Shown here: positions 44,011 through 52,532 of the stretch, piece after piece
Position numbering within the stretch: the stretch's first letter is position 1
How the letters are laid out: every line of letters begins with the position of its first letter
Origin: Halobaculum limi
GTDB taxonomy: Archaea > Halobacteriota > Halobacteria > Halobacteriales > Haloferacaceae
DNA length: 64,000 bases
Assembly: GCF_029490015.1 (NCBI RefSeq)
Contig: NZ_CP120468.1
Location: 2,604,001-2,668,000, forward strand
Direction: 5' to 3'
Translations under genes and position numbers: made by a program
The notes under the pieces: model-generated
What the model was told of the DNA's origin: nothing
Databases searched by the model: none
What the model saw: the letters and a program-made list of their open reading frames with translations, nothing else

Positions 44011-46704
44011 TTACTCCGAGTTCTGTAACTGCGTTTGCCACTCCTGTACCTTCGCCATCAACTCGACCGGCGGCGTCTCGTTGACGTCCGTCCCGCGCAG
44101 TGCTTCGAGGACCGTCTCGGTGGCTGGGTCGAGCGCCTGTTCTGGCTCGGCGCTCACGGTTGCCGCCCCGTTGCCGTCGTGTGTGGCCGAGTCGGCACGT
44201 TCCGTGTCGTCGCCGGCCGTGAACTGCCCTGCCGAGAGGTCGAAGACGGCCTGTCTCGTCTCGCCGTCCTCGCCCATACTATCCGACCCACGCGCCTCGA
44301 TGGCTTTCTCCTCGCGCAGTCGGTCGAGCACTTCGTCGGCACGCGAGACGACCGGTCCGGGGACGCCCGCGAGGTCGGCGACGTGGACGCCGTAACTCCG
44401 GTCGGTCGGCCCCTCGCGCACCCGGCGGAGGAACGTCACGTCGCCGTCGCGCTCTTCTGCTGCGACGTGGACGTTCGCCACTCGTGGGAGGTGGTCCGCG
44501 AGCGCCGTCAGTTCGTGGTAGTGAGTGGCGAACAGCGTCTTCGCGCGAACTTCGTTGTGGAGATACTCGGTGGCCGCCCACGCGATGGAGATGCCGTCGT
44601 AGGTGGCCGTCCCGCGACCCACCTCGTCGAGGATGACGAGTGACTCCTCGGTCGCCGAGTGGAGGATGTTGGACAACTCCTGCATCTCGACCATAAACGT
44701 CGAGCGACCCTGCGCGAGTTCGTCGAGTGCGCCGACGCGGGTGTAGACGCCGTCGACGATGGGGAGCGTCGCCGACTCGGCGGGCACGAAACTCCCCGTC
44801 TGCGCGAGCAGACTGACGAGGGCACACTGCCGCATGTACGTCGACTTCCCGCTCATGTTCGGCCCCGTCACGATGAGGAAGCCACGCTCGCGGTCCATCC
44901 GCAGGTCGTTGGGAACGAAGTCGGTCGTCTGCTCGACCACCGGGTGACGGCCTTCCTCGATGATCAACTCGTCGCCGTCAGTGAACTCCGGGCGCGTCCA
45001 GTCGTTCGTCGCTGCGTGGTGTGCGAGGCCCGCGAGGACGTCCACCTCCGCGAGCGCCCGTCCCACGTCCTGCAGGAGTTCGGCGTCCTCGGCCACGCGG
45101 TCGCGAACGTCCTCGAACAGCCGACGTTCCAGATCTTCGCGGCGCTCTTCGAGACGGAGGATCGCTCGCTCGCGCTCTTCGAGTTCGTCGGTGACGAACC
45201 GCTTGGAGTTCTTCAGCGTCTTGATCTCGCGGTAGTGCTCGGGGACCTGGTCGGCCACCGACTTCCCGACTTGGATGTAGTAGCCGTCGGTCTTGTTGCG
45301 ATCGACGGTGACGTGCGAGAGCCCGTACTCACGCTTCTCGCGGTCGGCGAGCGTGTCCAGCCACTCGACGGCCTCCTCGTACTCCGTCACCAGTTCGTCG
45401 AGGTCGTCGTCGTAGCCGCGGGCGATGACACCCCCGTCGGCGACGGTGCCTGGCGGGTCGTCCGCCAGCGCCGCCGACAGGTCGTCGTGGAGGTCACGGG
45501 CGGCCGCCTGGTCCGGCCGTGCGAGGACGTCCGGCAGCGGCGACTCGGCAAGCGGCGTCCCCTCGATGGCGGCGGCGAGTTCCGGCAACCGCTCCAGCGC
45601 GGTTCGTACCGCGACCAGGTCGCGCGGGTCCGCAGAGCCACTCGTCGCGCGCGCGGCGAGGCGTTCGAGGTCCGCCGTCCCGTCGAGCGTGTCCAGCAGG
45701 CGGTCGCGCGCGAGGGCAGCGCTCGCCAGCGCTTCGACCGACGCGCCCCGTCGCTCCAACTCCGCGCGGTCACGGTGCGGGCGGGTGAGCCACTCGCGCA
45801 AGAGACGCGTCCCCGCGGCCGTCTCGGTGTGGTCGACGGTGTCCAGCAGGGTGCCCGTGCGCTCGCCCTGCATCGTCTCGACGAGTTCGAGGTTGCGCTG
45901 GGTCGTCGCGTCCAGCGCCACCCGACCGTCGGGGTCGAGGCCGCCGAGCCGCGTCATCGACGCGAGCACGCCCGCACCCGTCTCGTCGACGTAGTGGAGC
46001 ACCGCGCCCGCGGCGGCGACCGCGGGGTCGGCGTCGAGGCCGACCGCCGCGAGTGCCTGCTTCCCGAAGTGGTCGCCGAGGCGGTGGCGGGCGCGACCCG
46101 GCGCGAACGCCGACGACTCGTGGAGGGTGAGGCGAGCCTCGGTCGACTCTCGGAGGTTCGCGAGGCGGGCGTCGTCGTCGCGCACGCCCGGCCCAGGGAG
46201 GAGTTCGACCGGCGCGAAGCGGTGCAGTTCCGCACGGACCGCGTCGGCGTCGGCGACGCTGGCGGCGTGGAACCGCCCCGTCGTCACCTCCGCGAACGCG
46301 ACGCCCCACGGGTCGCTCGCGCTGGCGTCGTACTCGACGGCCGCGAGGTAGCGCGCGGCCGCGCCGTCGGGGTCGACGACGGTGCCCGGCGAGACCACTC
46401 GCTCTATCTGTCGGGCGTGACCGTCGTCAGTCTCGTACTGCTCTGCGACGGCGACGCGGTAACCACGCTCGACGAGCGCTTTCAGGTACGGCGTCAGTTC
46501 AGAGAGTGGGACGCCGGCCATCGGATACGAAGAGCCGTGACTCGACTTCTGTGACACCTTGAGGTCGAGTTCGTCTGCGACCAGTTCGGCGTCGTCGGCG
46601 AAAAACTCGTAGAAGTCGCCGCACTGCATCGCGAGCACGTCCGCGTCCGTCGACTCCTTCAGCGAGAGGAACTCGCCCACGATGCCGCCGACGTCGTTCG
46701 ACAT
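44011..46704 (-). CDS. mutS: DNA mismatch repair protein MutS
   Basis: MutS1-type mismatch recognition ATPase of 897 aa. The mismatch-binding motif is FYE at residues 31-33 (MQCGDFYEFFADDAELV), followed by connector, lever and clamp domains. The ATPase has GPNMSGKSTYMRQ (Walker A, about 614), LVILDEVGRGTATYDG (Walker B/D-loop, about 690) and LFATHYHEL. The C-terminal about 90 residues are an acidic linker plus a short helical end (VELMAKVQEWQTQLQ). No mutL is adjacent, unlike in some haloarchaea. A TATA-like box lies 28 nt upstream (46727-46737). Confidence 0.96.
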   Translation of the reverse strand: MSNDVGGIVGEFLSLKESTDADVLAMQCGDFYEFFADDAELVADELDLKVSQKSSHGSSYPMAGVPLSELTPYLKALVERGYRVAVAEQYETDDGHARQIERVVSPGTVVDPDGAAARYLAAVEYDASASDPWGVAFAEVTTGRFHAASVADADAVRAELHRFAPVELLPGPGVRDDDARLANLRESTEARLTLHESSAFAPGRARHRLGDHFGKQALAAVGLDADPAVAAAGAVLHYVDETGAGVLASMTRLGGLDPDGRVALDATTQRNLELVETMQGERTGTLLDTVDHTETAAGTRLLREWLTRPHRDRAELERRGASVEALASAALARDRLLDTLDGTADLERLAARATSGSADPRDLVAVRTALERLPELAAAIEGTPLAESPLPDVLARPDQAAARDLHDDLSAALADDPPGTVADGGVIARGYDDDLDELVTEYEEAVEWLDTLADREKREYGLSHVTVDRNKTDGYYIQVGKSVADQVPEHYREIKTLKNSKRFVTDELEERERAILRLEERREDLERRLFEDVRDRVAEDAELLQDVGRALAEVDVLAGLAHHAATNDWTRPEFTDGDELIIEEGRHPVVEQTTDFVPNDLRMDRERGFLIVTGPNMSGKSTYMRQCALVSLLAQTGSFVPAESATLPIVDGVYTRVGALDELAQGRSTFMVEMQELSNILHSATEESLVILDEVGRGTATYDGISIAWAATEYLHNEVRAKTLFATHYHELTALADHLPRVANVHVAAEERDGDVTFLRRVREGPTDRSYGVHVADLAGVPGPVVSRADEVLDRLREEKAIEARGSDSMGEDGETRQAVFDLSAGQFTAGDDTERADSATHDGNGAATVSAEPEQALDPATETVLEALRGTDVNETPPVELMAKVQEWQTQLQNSE

Positions 46705-46726
46705 ACTCGCTCGTCGGTCGGTGGCC

Positions 46727-46737
46727 GGGTAAAACGT
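46727..46737 (-). promoter_or_regulatory. TATA-like box of mutS
   Basis: Minus strand ACGTTTTACCC is centred about 28 nt before the mutS ATG, indicating a leaderless transcript. Confidence 0.6.
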
Positions 46738-46739
46738 GA

Positions 46740-46955
46740 CGGGTCTGCGTCGTCAGGCGTCTGTGGGGACTCCCGCGGGCACTCCCGAGCGCGGCCGCTC
46801 ACGGTGATACGTAGCCGCCGCCGCCCTGGGACAGAAGGCCCCTACCCAATGCCCACGAGGTCGACGGCGACGCAAGATACTGGATAGGTGTGACCGCTTC
46901 ACCGTTTCGCCTTCTTGCGCAGAGACGGCGTATAGCGGTCAACTCGTTGCCACTA
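46740..46955. other. Intergenic stretch without a recognised gene
   Basis: About 215 bp between mutS and the small membrane protein gene. It has a GC-rich first half (inverted segments around GCGGCCGC near 46791) and no reading frame with haloarchaeal codon use. I see no RNA gene, repeat family or att-like site. Confidence 0.5.
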
Positions 46956-47318
46956 TCACGTCAACGGGATACCGAGCGCGGAGAACCCCCCGTAGCCGAG
47001 CCACGATAGCAGTTCCAGCACCAGCGACGCGGTGAGCCACCCGGTCAGTGCGATGCCGGCGGCGGTGAACCACCCGCCGCGGTAGCGAGCCTTGATGACG
47101 CCGAGGTACACGAGGTACGTGAGCGCCGTTCCAACGAGCGGGAGCCAGCCGAACAGCACAGAGGCGACGACCCACGCGAGCGCACCGAACAGCGCCGTCC
47201 ACACGGCGTGGTCGTACCCGCGGACGTCCGAGAGGAAGCGTGCACCCACGTAGATACCGAACCCGCCGACGAGTGCGCTCACGACGAACACGACGACGGA
47301 GTCGACGACCGCGACCAT
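46956..47318 (-). CDS. Small membrane protein (four helices)
   Basis: This 120-aa protein starts MVAVVDSVVVFVVSALVGGF and has about four hydrophobic helices (YDHAVWTALFGALAWVVASV, VGTALTYLVYLGVIKARYRG, ALTGWLTASLVLELLSWLGY). Similar haloarchaeal proteins exist, but I cannot name a family or function. A TATA-like ATGTTTTC lies about 32 nt upstream, so it is likely expressed on its own. It is 45 bp downstream of the zinc-ribbon gene on the same strand. Confidence 0.75.
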   Translation of the reverse strand: MVAVVDSVVVFVVSALVGGFGIYVGARFLSDVRGYDHAVWTALFGALAWVVASVLFGWLPLVGTALTYLVYLGVIKARYRGGWFTAAGIALTGWLTASLVLELLSWLGYGGFSALGIPLT

Positions 47319-47363
47319 ACCCCCGTTCGGCCGCGCCGCACAGAAAACATATCGGCTCGCCAG

Positions 47364-47912
47364 TTACTGGTCGGTGCTGCCGCCGTCGCCGTTGGGGCCG
47401 GCACGGTCCAACTTCGTCGTACACCACGGACAGAAGTCGAGGTCCGGGTCGAGTTCCTTCCCGCAGGCGGGACACGACGGCGCGTCGGCCTCGTCGCTGA
47501 GTTGGTCTGGAGCGACGTCGCCGACGACGCCTCGCTCGGCGTCGTCGCTCGCGCGGTCGGTCGCGCGGTCGGTCGCACCCGCCTCGGCAGTCATCGTCGC
47601 CGCGCGGGTAGCCCGCGCGTCACGCTGGGTCTCGCGTGCGAGCAGGTAGGCGTCGACGGCGCTGGCGACGACGACGAACACCGGCGGTAACGCGTCGACG
47701 GGGTTCGCGATGGTGCCGCCGGTGTTGATGGCTTCGACGACCTCCGGCGGGACGAGCAACACGATAGCCGCGAACGTGGCTGCGAACCACCCGAATCCGC
47801 GGAGCCAGCGCCGCAGGTACGCGTGGCCCAGTCCCGTGACCACCAGCGCGAGCAGCGCGGCCAGCCACGGGCGCTTCGGACCCGATGGGCGGAGGACGCG
47901 GGGGAGATTCAT
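47364..47912 (-). CDS. Membrane protein with C-terminal zinc ribbon
   Basis: A 182-aa protein: about three hydrophobic helices (residues about 15-95: PWLAALLALVVTGLGHAYLR, FGWFAATFAAIVLLVPPEVV, PPVFVVVASAVDAYLLARET), an acidic Ala/Thr/Asp linker and a zinc ribbon SCPACGKELDPDLDFCPWCT (two CxxC pairs). This TM-linker-zinc-ribbon layout is frequent in haloarchaeal proteins, and I recall DUF7575 for the ribbon. The function is unknown. The ATG at 47912 follows a TATA-like GGGTTTTTCA (47937-47946) by about 29 nt; the longer frame is rejected. Confidence 0.8.
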   Translation of the reverse strand: MNLPRVLRPSGPKRPWLAALLALVVTGLGHAYLRRWLRGFGWFAATFAAIVLLVPPEVVEAINTGGTIANPVDALPPVFVVVASAVDAYLLARETQRDARATRAATMTAEAGATDRATDRASDDAERGVVGDVAPDQLSDEADAPSCPACGKELDPDLDFCPWCTTKLDRAGPNGDGGSTDQ

Positions 47913-48048
47913 ACCCGGAAATCGGTGTCGCACCCCTGAAAAACCCGCCGGTGACGACGCGGCGTCGCGCGGCCCCACGCCGCGCGGTCGTGCGCTCGGA
48001 TCGACCGCGAGCGACGGAGACTAAGCGGCGGCGGTCCACGGAGGGGAC

Positions 48049-48735
48049 GTGAGCACTGACGACGACGCCGACACCGCCGCCGACACCGACGCGAACAGCG
48101 AGGAGACGGTCACCGTGTACTCGGATTTCGTCTGTCCGTTCTGCTATCTTGGGCGGGCATCACTCCGCCAGTACCGCGCCGACCGCGAACAGCGCGACCT
48201 TCCGGACGTCGACGCCGAGTGGCAGTTCTTCGACCTCCGCGGGCACAAGCGCGGGCCAGACGGTGAGGTTCAAGACGACGTGGACGACGGCAAAGACGAG
48301 GACTACTACGACCAAGTGCGCGAGAACGTCGTTCGCCTGCGCGAGGAGTACGACGCCGAGGCGATGTTGGAGTTCGACGACGTCGCCGACTCCGACTCGT
48401 GGGACGCCCAACAGGTCGCGCTGTACGTGAAGGGTGCCTACGACGTCGAGACGTTCCGCGCGTTCTACGACGCCGTCCTCGACGCCTACTGGGAGGAGGG
48501 CCGCGACATCGGCGACCGCGAGGTCATCGTCGCCCTCGCCGAGTCCGTCGGCGTCGACGCGGAGGAAGTCCACGACGCCATCGACGACGAGACGCTTGCC
48601 GCTGAACTGGAGTCGCAGTTCGAGGAGGCCAAGAAGCGCGGCGTCACCGGCGTCCCGACGTTCGTCTCCGACGGCCACGCGGCCCGCGGTGCGGTGCCGC
48701 CCGAACACCTCCAGCGACTCCTCGAAGGCGTCTGA
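48049..48735 (+). CDS. DsbA family oxidoreductase, FrnE-like (cytosolic)
   Basis: A 228-aa protein starting with GTG at 48049. After an acidic 20-residue lead it has a thioredoxin-fold strand and active site VYSDFVCPFCYLGR (C29, C32), a helical insertion, and GVTGVPTFVSDGHAARG with the cis-Pro. There is no signal peptide. It therefore resembles cytosolic FrnE-like disulfide isomerases or HCCA-isomerase-like proteins. A TATA-like AGACTAAGCG lies about 26 nt upstream and a GGAGGGG stretch directly before the GTG. It is divergent from the zinc-ribbon gene across 136 bp. Confidence 0.88.
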   Translation: MSTDDDADTAADTDANSEETVTVYSDFVCPFCYLGRASLRQYRADREQRDLPDVDAEWQFFDLRGHKRGPDGEVQDDVDDGKDEDYYDQVRENVVRLREEYDAEAMLEFDDVADSDSWDAQQVALYVKGAYDVETFRAFYDAVLDAYWEEGRDIGDREVIVALAESVGVDAEEVHDAIDDETLAAELESQFEEAKKRGVTGVPTFVSDGHAARGAVPPEHLQRLLEGV

Positions 48736-48838
48736 GGCGCGCGAGTCCACAACCCGAGTTGTCCCGAAGGGCCGACGACCGCGTGGCGCGTCGCCCTGAG
48801 TGCAAATGTACTTGTGTTCGCTCGCCCGAGGATCAACC

Positions 48839-49705
48839 GTGACTGACGACGGGACGGGCGACGGCGCGGATCTGGGCGTCCTCCGCCACAAGGGCGAGGC
48901 GACTCGCTATCGAATCCTCGTCGAGATCGCAGAACGGCAACCGGCCGTGAGCCAACGCGAAATCGCCGAGGCCATCGGCATCACCGCGCAGGCCGTCTCC
49001 GAACACCTCGGCGACCTCGCGGACGGCGGCTACGTCGACCGCGAAGGACGCGGACGCTATCGCGTCACCAAGGAGGGTGTCGACTGGCTCATCTCCCGGA
49101 CCGACGAACTCCGCGAGTACCTCGACCACGTCGCCGGCGACGTCCTCGGCGATGTCGAGGTGGAGACAGCGCTCGCCGACGGCACCATCGCCGAGGGCGA
49201 CCGGGTCGCCCTCTCGATGCGGGAGGGCGTCCTCCACGCGACCGTCGTCGACACGGATGCGGACGACGCCCTCGACACGGACGACGGTGGCGCGACCGCA
49301 GTGGCCGTCACCGACGCAGACGACGGTGACGACGTCGGCGTCGCGGAGTTCCAGGGCGTCGTCGACTACGACTTAGGCACCGTGACCGCCGTCGTCGTCC
49401 CCTCCGTGCGCGAGGGGGGAAGCGGGGCCATCGACCACGACACACTGGCGTCGCTCGCGGGCGACGTGGATCTGGTCGTGGCCACGGGCACCGAGGCACT
49501 CGCAGCGGTGCGGCGAATCGACCGAGAACCGGACGTCCGATTCGGCACGGTCGACGCCGTCAGCGAAGCGGCGATGCGTGGCCTCGACGTCCTCCTCGTC
49601 GCCGTCGCGGGCGACCTCTCCGCGCACACTGACGGCCTCCGCGAGACGGCCGTCTCCTACGAGGTGGTCGACGCGAGTCCCGACGGGTCGAGCGACGCGA
49701 TGTAG
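48839..49705 (+). CDS. Winged-helix transcriptional regulator with large C-terminal domain
   Basis: A 288-aa protein from GTG 48839. Residues about 8-95 form a MarR/ArsR-like winged helix (HKGEATRYRILVEIAERQPA, VSQREIAEAIGITAQAVSEH, DREGRGRYRVTKEGVDWLI). The remaining about 190 residues are an alpha/beta domain (EGDRVALSMREGVLHATVVD, GTVTAVVVPSVREGGSGAID, LDVLLVAVAGDLSAHTDGL) that may sense a ligand. I recall such HTH plus C-terminal domain proteins as a haloarchaeal family (possibly DUF7839). The start was chosen at GTG because the in-frame ATG at 48800 overlaps the probable promoter ATGTACTTG region. Targets are unknown. Confidence 0.8.
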   Translation: MTDDGTGDGADLGVLRHKGEATRYRILVEIAERQPAVSQREIAEAIGITAQAVSEHLGDLADGGYVDREGRGRYRVTKEGVDWLISRTDELREYLDHVAGDVLGDVEVETALADGTIAEGDRVALSMREGVLHATVVDTDADDALDTDDGGATAVAVTDADDGDDVGVAEFQGVVDYDLGTVTAVVVPSVREGGSGAIDHDTLASLAGDVDLVVATGTEALAAVRRIDREPDVRFGTVDAVSEAAMRGLDVLLVAVAGDLSAHTDGLRETAVSYEVVDASPDGSSDAM

Positions 49706-49766
49706 TTGTTTTCACATTTGATACTCGGAGACGAACGTTGAAGAGCGGCGAGTGTGATCTGCGGGT

Positions 49767-49871
49767 ATGACCACCGAGACGGCCGATCGTGTCAGACTCG
49801 GCTTGGCGACCGCGGCGGTGTTCGCTGTGACCGCGTTCGCGGCGCTCATCCTCGCGAGCATCGCCATCTGA
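49767..49871 (+). CDS. Small single-helix membrane protein (34 aa)
   Basis: The ATG at 49767 opens a 34-codon frame: MTTETADRVRLGLATAAVFA then VTAFAALILASIAI and TGA. It is a hydrophilic decapeptide followed by one 22-residue membrane helix. Codon use is haloarchaeal, with GC at nearly all third positions. It lies 61 bp after the regulator gene and ends 2 bp before the stop of the VOC gene. Tiny single-helix proteins are common in haloarchaea but cannot be assigned. It could also be a chance frame. Confidence 0.5.
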   Translation: MTTETADRVRLGLATAAVFAVTAFAALILASIAI

Positions 49872-49873
49872 GC

Positions 49874-50296
49874 CTACTCCGTCGGCGCGACCACTTCCAC
49901 TTTCACGGTCTCGGGAGCCTCACAGTAGAGGGCGTAGTACCCTCCGGCGTACGGGTGTCGATCCTCGTATAATAGCGACGCGTCGGTACGGTCGCGGACC
50001 GCGGCCGTCAGCCGGTCCACCTGCTCGCGCGAGGCGGCGTGGAAGGCGAGGTGGTTGAGCCCAGGGGCGTCACGGTCGAACTCCCGCCCTTCGGACGTCG
50101 CACGCTTCAGTACCACGTACGTCGGTCCGTGCTCCCACGAACGGCCGCCGTCCCAGCGGTTCTTTCGCTCGTATCCGAGTTCGCCGAGCAGCCAGTCCCA
50201 GAACGGCACGGCGGCGTCGAGGTCGGCCGTCGTCAGTTCGAGGTGGTGGAGCCGTCCGGCTCGGTCCGGGTCGGCGTGGTCGAAGTCGCCCGTCAC
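49874..50296 (-). CDS. VOC family (glyoxalase-fold) protein
   Basis: This 140-aa protein, read from GTG 50296, has the vicinal-oxygen-chelate beta-alpha-beta-beta-beta pattern: RLHHLELTTADLDAAVPFWD, YVVLKRATSEGREFDRDAPG, LNHLAFHAASREQVDRLTAA and YYALYCEAPETVKVEVVAP. His in HHLEL, His in LNHLAFH and Glu in KVEVVAP are candidate metal ligands. Substrates range from glyoxal adducts to dioxygenase substrates and cannot be inferred. It is the last gene of the minus-strand catabolic block, 7 bp after the SDR stop. Confidence 0.85.
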   Translation of the reverse strand: MTGDFDHADPDRAGRLHHLELTTADLDAAVPFWDWLLGELGYERKNRWDGGRSWEHGPTYVVLKRATSEGREFDRDAPGLNHLAFHAASREQVDRLTAAVRDRTDASLLYEDRHPYAGGYYALYCEAPETVKVEVVAPTE

Positions 50297-50303
50297 GGCC
50301 GGC

Positions 50304-51095
50304 TTACTGACTCGGCAGTTCCTCACCCTGCGGTACGCCCTGTGCGACGAGCGTCTCGCCGGTGACGTAGGAGGCGGCGTCGCTGGCGAGGAACCGCGCC
50401 ACGTCGGCTATCTCTTCGCTCGTCCCGATGCGGCGGTCCACGTCGTCGCGGTCGATGCCCTCCGCGGAGACGCCCATCTGCTGTTCGACGCCCGGCGTCG
50501 CGACGAACCCCGGCGCGATGCAGTTGACGCGTACATCCTTGCCGGCCCACTCCAACGCGAGTGTCTCGGTGAGGTTGATGACGCCCGCCTTCGCCGCGCC
50601 GTAGTGACTCATATACTGAGCGGCGCGTTGGCCGGCGACGCTCGCGAGGTTGACGACGACGCCGCCGCCCGCGAGGTGTTCGCCGGCGGCCTGCGTGCAG
50701 TGGTAGGTTCCGTGGAGGTTGATGTCGACGACCCGCTCCCAGCCGTTCTCGGAGATGTCGTCGAAGCCAGCCATGAACGACGCGCCCGCGTTGTTCACGA
50801 GGACGTCGACGCCGCCGAACTCCTCGACGGTCGCCTCGAACAGGGCGTCGACGGCGTCGCGGTCGGTCACGTCGCACTCGACGGCGAGACAGCGACCGTG
50901 GTCGTCGCTCCCCTCGGCGGCGTCGTTGATGGCCTCGGCGACAGGGTCGACGTTCTCCTGTTCGCGCGAGCAGACCACCACGTCCGCGCCGTCGGCGGCG
51001 AACTCCTCGGCGATAGCGCGACCGATCCCACTCGAAGAGCCGGTGATCACGGCCGTCTGTCCGGACAGCGAGAATCGGTCGGCGAGGTCGCTCAC
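50304..51095 (-). CDS. SDR family oxidoreductase
   Basis: A 263-aa classical short-chain dehydrogenase/reductase: TGSSSGIGRAIAEEF (cofactor loop), VLVNNAGASFMAGF (NNAG) and VVVNLASVAGQRAAQYMSHY with GAAKAGV (Ser, Tyr-x3-Lys catalytic residues). It ends in VTGETLVAQGVPQG, where the usual SDR has VDGG. The GTG at 51095 (VSDLADRFSLSGQTAVITG) is the best start, as the longer frame adds unrelated Arg/Cys-rich sequence. Substrate unknown. Position next to acyl-CoA dehydrogenases suggests oxidation or reduction of a hydroxyacyl- or ketoacyl-CoA. Confidence 0.92.
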   Translation of the reverse strand: MSDLADRFSLSGQTAVITGSSSGIGRAIAEEFAADGADVVVCSREQENVDPVAEAINDAAEGSDDHGRCLAVECDVTDRDAVDALFEATVEEFGGVDVLVNNAGASFMAGFDDISENGWERVVDINLHGTYHCTQAAGEHLAGGGVVVNLASVAGQRAAQYMSHYGAAKAGVINLTETLALEWAGKDVRVNCIAPGFVATPGVEQQMGVSAEGIDRDDVDRRIGTSEEIADVARFLASDAASYVTGETLVAQGVPQGEELPSQ

Positions 51096-51309
51096 GCCGA
51101 CCACCCCGCGAGTGTAGCGGTCGCAGCAGTCGCGGCGGCAGTCGTACCTCGGAAACGAGTCGGTGACGTGAGTCGCGTTCGGTCTGTCATCGACAGAGAC
51201 TGACGGCTCGGGTAACATCAATCACGGGGGCGAACGACCGCGGGACGGCGGTGGTGGCCGACGCTCCCCGCGTCAGCGACGTCGACGGCGGGCGACAGCC
51301 GTCGCTCGC

Positions 51310-52464
51310 TCAGCGCCCGAACACCTGATCCGCGATGATGTTCTTCTGAATCTCGGAGGTACCCTCGTAGATTTTCGTGATCCGCGCGTCGCGATAGAAC
51401 CGCTCTGCGGGGTGGTCGGTGACGAACCCGGCGCCGCCGTGGACCTGGATCCCCTCGTCGGCGACCTCGACGGCGTGTTCGGAGGCGAACAGTTTCGCCA
51501 TCGACGCGAACTTCGCGGCACGCTGGTCGTCACCACCCTCGTCGACGACGGTGGCCGCGCGGTACGTCAGCGACCGGGCCGCCTCCACGTCGGTCGCCAT
51601 CTCCGCGACTTTGTGCGAGACGGCCTGGTACTCGCTGATCGGTTTGCCGCCTTGTTCACGCTCCTCGGCGTACTCGCGGGCGGCGTCGAGTGCGCCCTGT
51701 GCCGCGCCGACCGCCTGCGCGGCGACGGAGGTGCGCCCCTCCGCGAAAAAGGCCATCAACTGGTAGAAGCCCTGGTCGACTCCACCGATGACGTGGTCCT
51801 CGGGCACGCGCACGTCGTCGAGTTTGATCTCCGCGAGATCCGACGCCCGGATGCCGAGTTTGTTGTCGATCTTCGTCGGCGAGAAGCCCTCGCGGTCCGT
51901 CTCGATGAGGAACGCGGTGATCCCACGGTGGCGTTCGCCGGGGGAGGTCTTCGCCATCACGACCGCCACGTCCGCGATAGTGCCGTTCGTGATCCACATC
52001 TTGTCGCCGTTGAGCACCCACTCGCCGGTCTCCTCGTCTTGCTCGGCGCGTGTCTCGATCCCCGCCACATCCGACCCGTGTGCGGGCTCAGAGATACACG
52101 AACACGTCGCGGCGTCGCCGGCGGCGACCGGCGGGAGCCACTCCTCTTTCATCCACTCGTCGCCGAACTGCTCGATCATCGACGTGCCGAACCCACGGGA
52201 TCCGATGGCGCTCCCGATGCCGGGGTCCGCGCGCCACAGTTCCTCCGTGACGACCGCCGCCGTCAGCAGGTCCATCCCCGCGCCGCCGTACTCCTCGGGG
52301 ATGGTCGGCGCGACCAGGTCGTATCGGGCGGCCTGTTCGACGAGGTCGTGGGGATAGCGGTGGTGTTCGTCGTGTTCGCGTGCGACCGGGCGAATCTCGT
52401 TCTCGCCGAACTCCCGCACCACGTCTCGGATCGCCTCCTGTTCGTCGGTCAGTTGAAAGGACAT
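51310..52464 (-). CDS. Acyl-CoA dehydrogenase with canonical catalytic Glu
   Basis: FAD enzyme introducing an alpha-beta double bond into acyl-CoA. In the 384-aa protein the blocks are MSFQLTDEQEAIRDVVREFG, PEEYGGAGMDLLTAAVVTEE, CSCISEPAHGSDVAGIETRA (FAD-binding), YQAVSHKVAEMATDVEAARS and IQVHGGAGFVTDHPAERFYR. The catalytic Glu sits in KIYEGTSEIQKNII. It resembles the short/medium-chain group. The start at 52464 follows a TATA-like element by 26 nt. It lies 214 bp upstream of the SDR start in the same direction and may be cotranscribed. Confidence 0.95.
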   Translation of the reverse strand: MSFQLTDEQEAIRDVVREFGENEIRPVAREHDEHHRYPHDLVEQAARYDLVAPTIPEEYGGAGMDLLTAAVVTEELWRADPGIGSAIGSRGFGTSMIEQFGDEWMKEEWLPPVAAGDAATCSCISEPAHGSDVAGIETRAEQDEETGEWVLNGDKMWITNGTIADVAVVMAKTSPGERHRGITAFLIETDREGFSPTKIDNKLGIRASDLAEIKLDDVRVPEDHVIGGVDQGFYQLMAFFAEGRTSVAAQAVGAAQGALDAAREYAEEREQGGKPISEYQAVSHKVAEMATDVEAARSLTYRAATVVDEGGDDQRAAKFASMAKLFASEHAVEVADEGIQVHGGAGFVTDHPAERFYRDARITKIYEGTSEIQKNIIADQVFGR

Positions 52465-52473
52465 ACCCAGTGC

Positions 52474-52494
52474 GTGTGAGTGACACACTATAGA
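52474..52494 (-). promoter_or_regulatory. TATA-like box with adjacent inverted repeat of the acyl-CoA dehydrogenase gene
   Basis: GTGTG (52474-52478) and CACAC (52484-52488) form an inverted repeat with a 5-nt spacer. It overlaps the proximal edge of a minus-strand ACTATAGTG element about 26 nt before the ATG at 52464. The position between TATA and start suits a repressor operator; this is inference. Confidence 0.4.
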
Positions 52495-52532
52495 CGTACC
52501 GCCGGATCGCAGTCACCGAGACCGATCCCGAA

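Noticed and set aside
44659-46554. 631-codon plus-strand frame opposite mutS
   Set aside because: Shadow frame with Arg/Val-rich product. MutS motifs on the minus strand are intact.
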